A stretch of DNA of 64,000 nucleotides, taken from assembly GCA_045106855.1 (NCBI GenBank), contig JBGCFI010000002.1, positions 191,078 through 255,077 of the forward strand, written 5' to 3'. Made by a program: the position numbers and the translations under genes. The stretch is from Granulosicoccus sp045106855. GTDB taxonomy: Bacteria; Pseudomonadota; Gammaproteobacteria; Granulosicoccales; Granulosicoccaceae. Positions 63,952 to 64,000 of this stretch are shown piece by piece. Position 1 is the first letter of the stretch. Every line of letters starts with the position of its first letter. Under the pieces are notes generated by a model. It made no database searches, had not been told where the DNA came from, and saw only the letters and a program-made list of their open reading frames with translations.

Positions 63952-64000
63952 TTGTGTAGAATAATCGCTTGTGAGAAATTCTATTCATCAAATATTTCCA

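Overview
The window looks like chromosomal DNA of a free-living, probably marine gammaproteobacterium of moderate GC content. The clues are a type I pantothenate kinase, many uptake and catabolic operons for methylated and sulfated osmolytes, and several Gram-negative lipoproteins. The taxonomic call is inference: there is no rRNA, and the only RNA gene found is one tRNA-Arg(TCG). No integrase, transposase, CRISPR array or prophage was recognised.

Layout. 0.1-6.7 kb: a GlxA/SouR-like AraC regulator divergent from a complete heterotetrameric sarcosine oxidase operon (soxBDAG). 7.0-14.6 kb: a LysE exporter, a serine beta-lactamase-like lipoprotein, then a GH32 fructosidase with a four-gene sugar ABC importer. 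15.0-18.6 kb: a frameshifted SRPBCC/GyrI-like gene, soxR with a textbook SoxR-box promoter driving a VOC-family gene, and an acyltransferase. 18.6-24.5 kb: single-chain pyruvate carboxylase, a cytochrome b561-YceI fusion beside a YceI protein, and a small HTH protein. 24.7-34.7 kb: tRNA-Arg, a DUF1643 protein, two large low-complexity lipoproteins, a phospholipase-D-like lipoprotein, and a two-gene operon pairing a cysteine-free sulfite-oxidase-fold periplasmic protein with a hybrid histidine kinase.

35.2-39.0 kb: a VOC protein, a LysR regulator split by a frameshift at an A7 tract, a discoidin-like lipoprotein and an alpha/beta hydrolase. 39.4-45.4 kb: a three-subunit molybdenum hydroxylase operon followed by a MoaD/ThiS-like sulfur carrier and a small conserved protein, then an MFS transporter. 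45.6-52.5 kb: a colinear set made of an FAD amine/amino-acid oxidoreductase, an Aap-type polar amino-acid ABC importer and an enolase-superfamily enzyme with an unusual active site. 52.5-58.4 kb: choline-sulfatase, a TTC38-like TPR protein, a 2-oxoglutarate/Fe(II) oxygenase and pantothenate kinase. 58.6-64 kb: a YHYH lipoprotein overlapping a DUF305 protein, NlpC/P60-LysM remnants, a small membrane protein, a TIR-domain membrane protein and an unknown periplasmic protein.

Taken together the window is a scavenging island for osmolyte-derived nitrogen and carbon (choline sulfate, sarcosine, polar amino acids, fructans), with scattered envelope and redox-sensing functions. The most notable points are two single-base frameshifts, of which the LysR one sits on a perfect -1 slippery heptamer; the SoxR-controlled VOC gene; the Cys-less SUOX-fold/kinase pair; and the catalytically atypical enolase-family enzyme.
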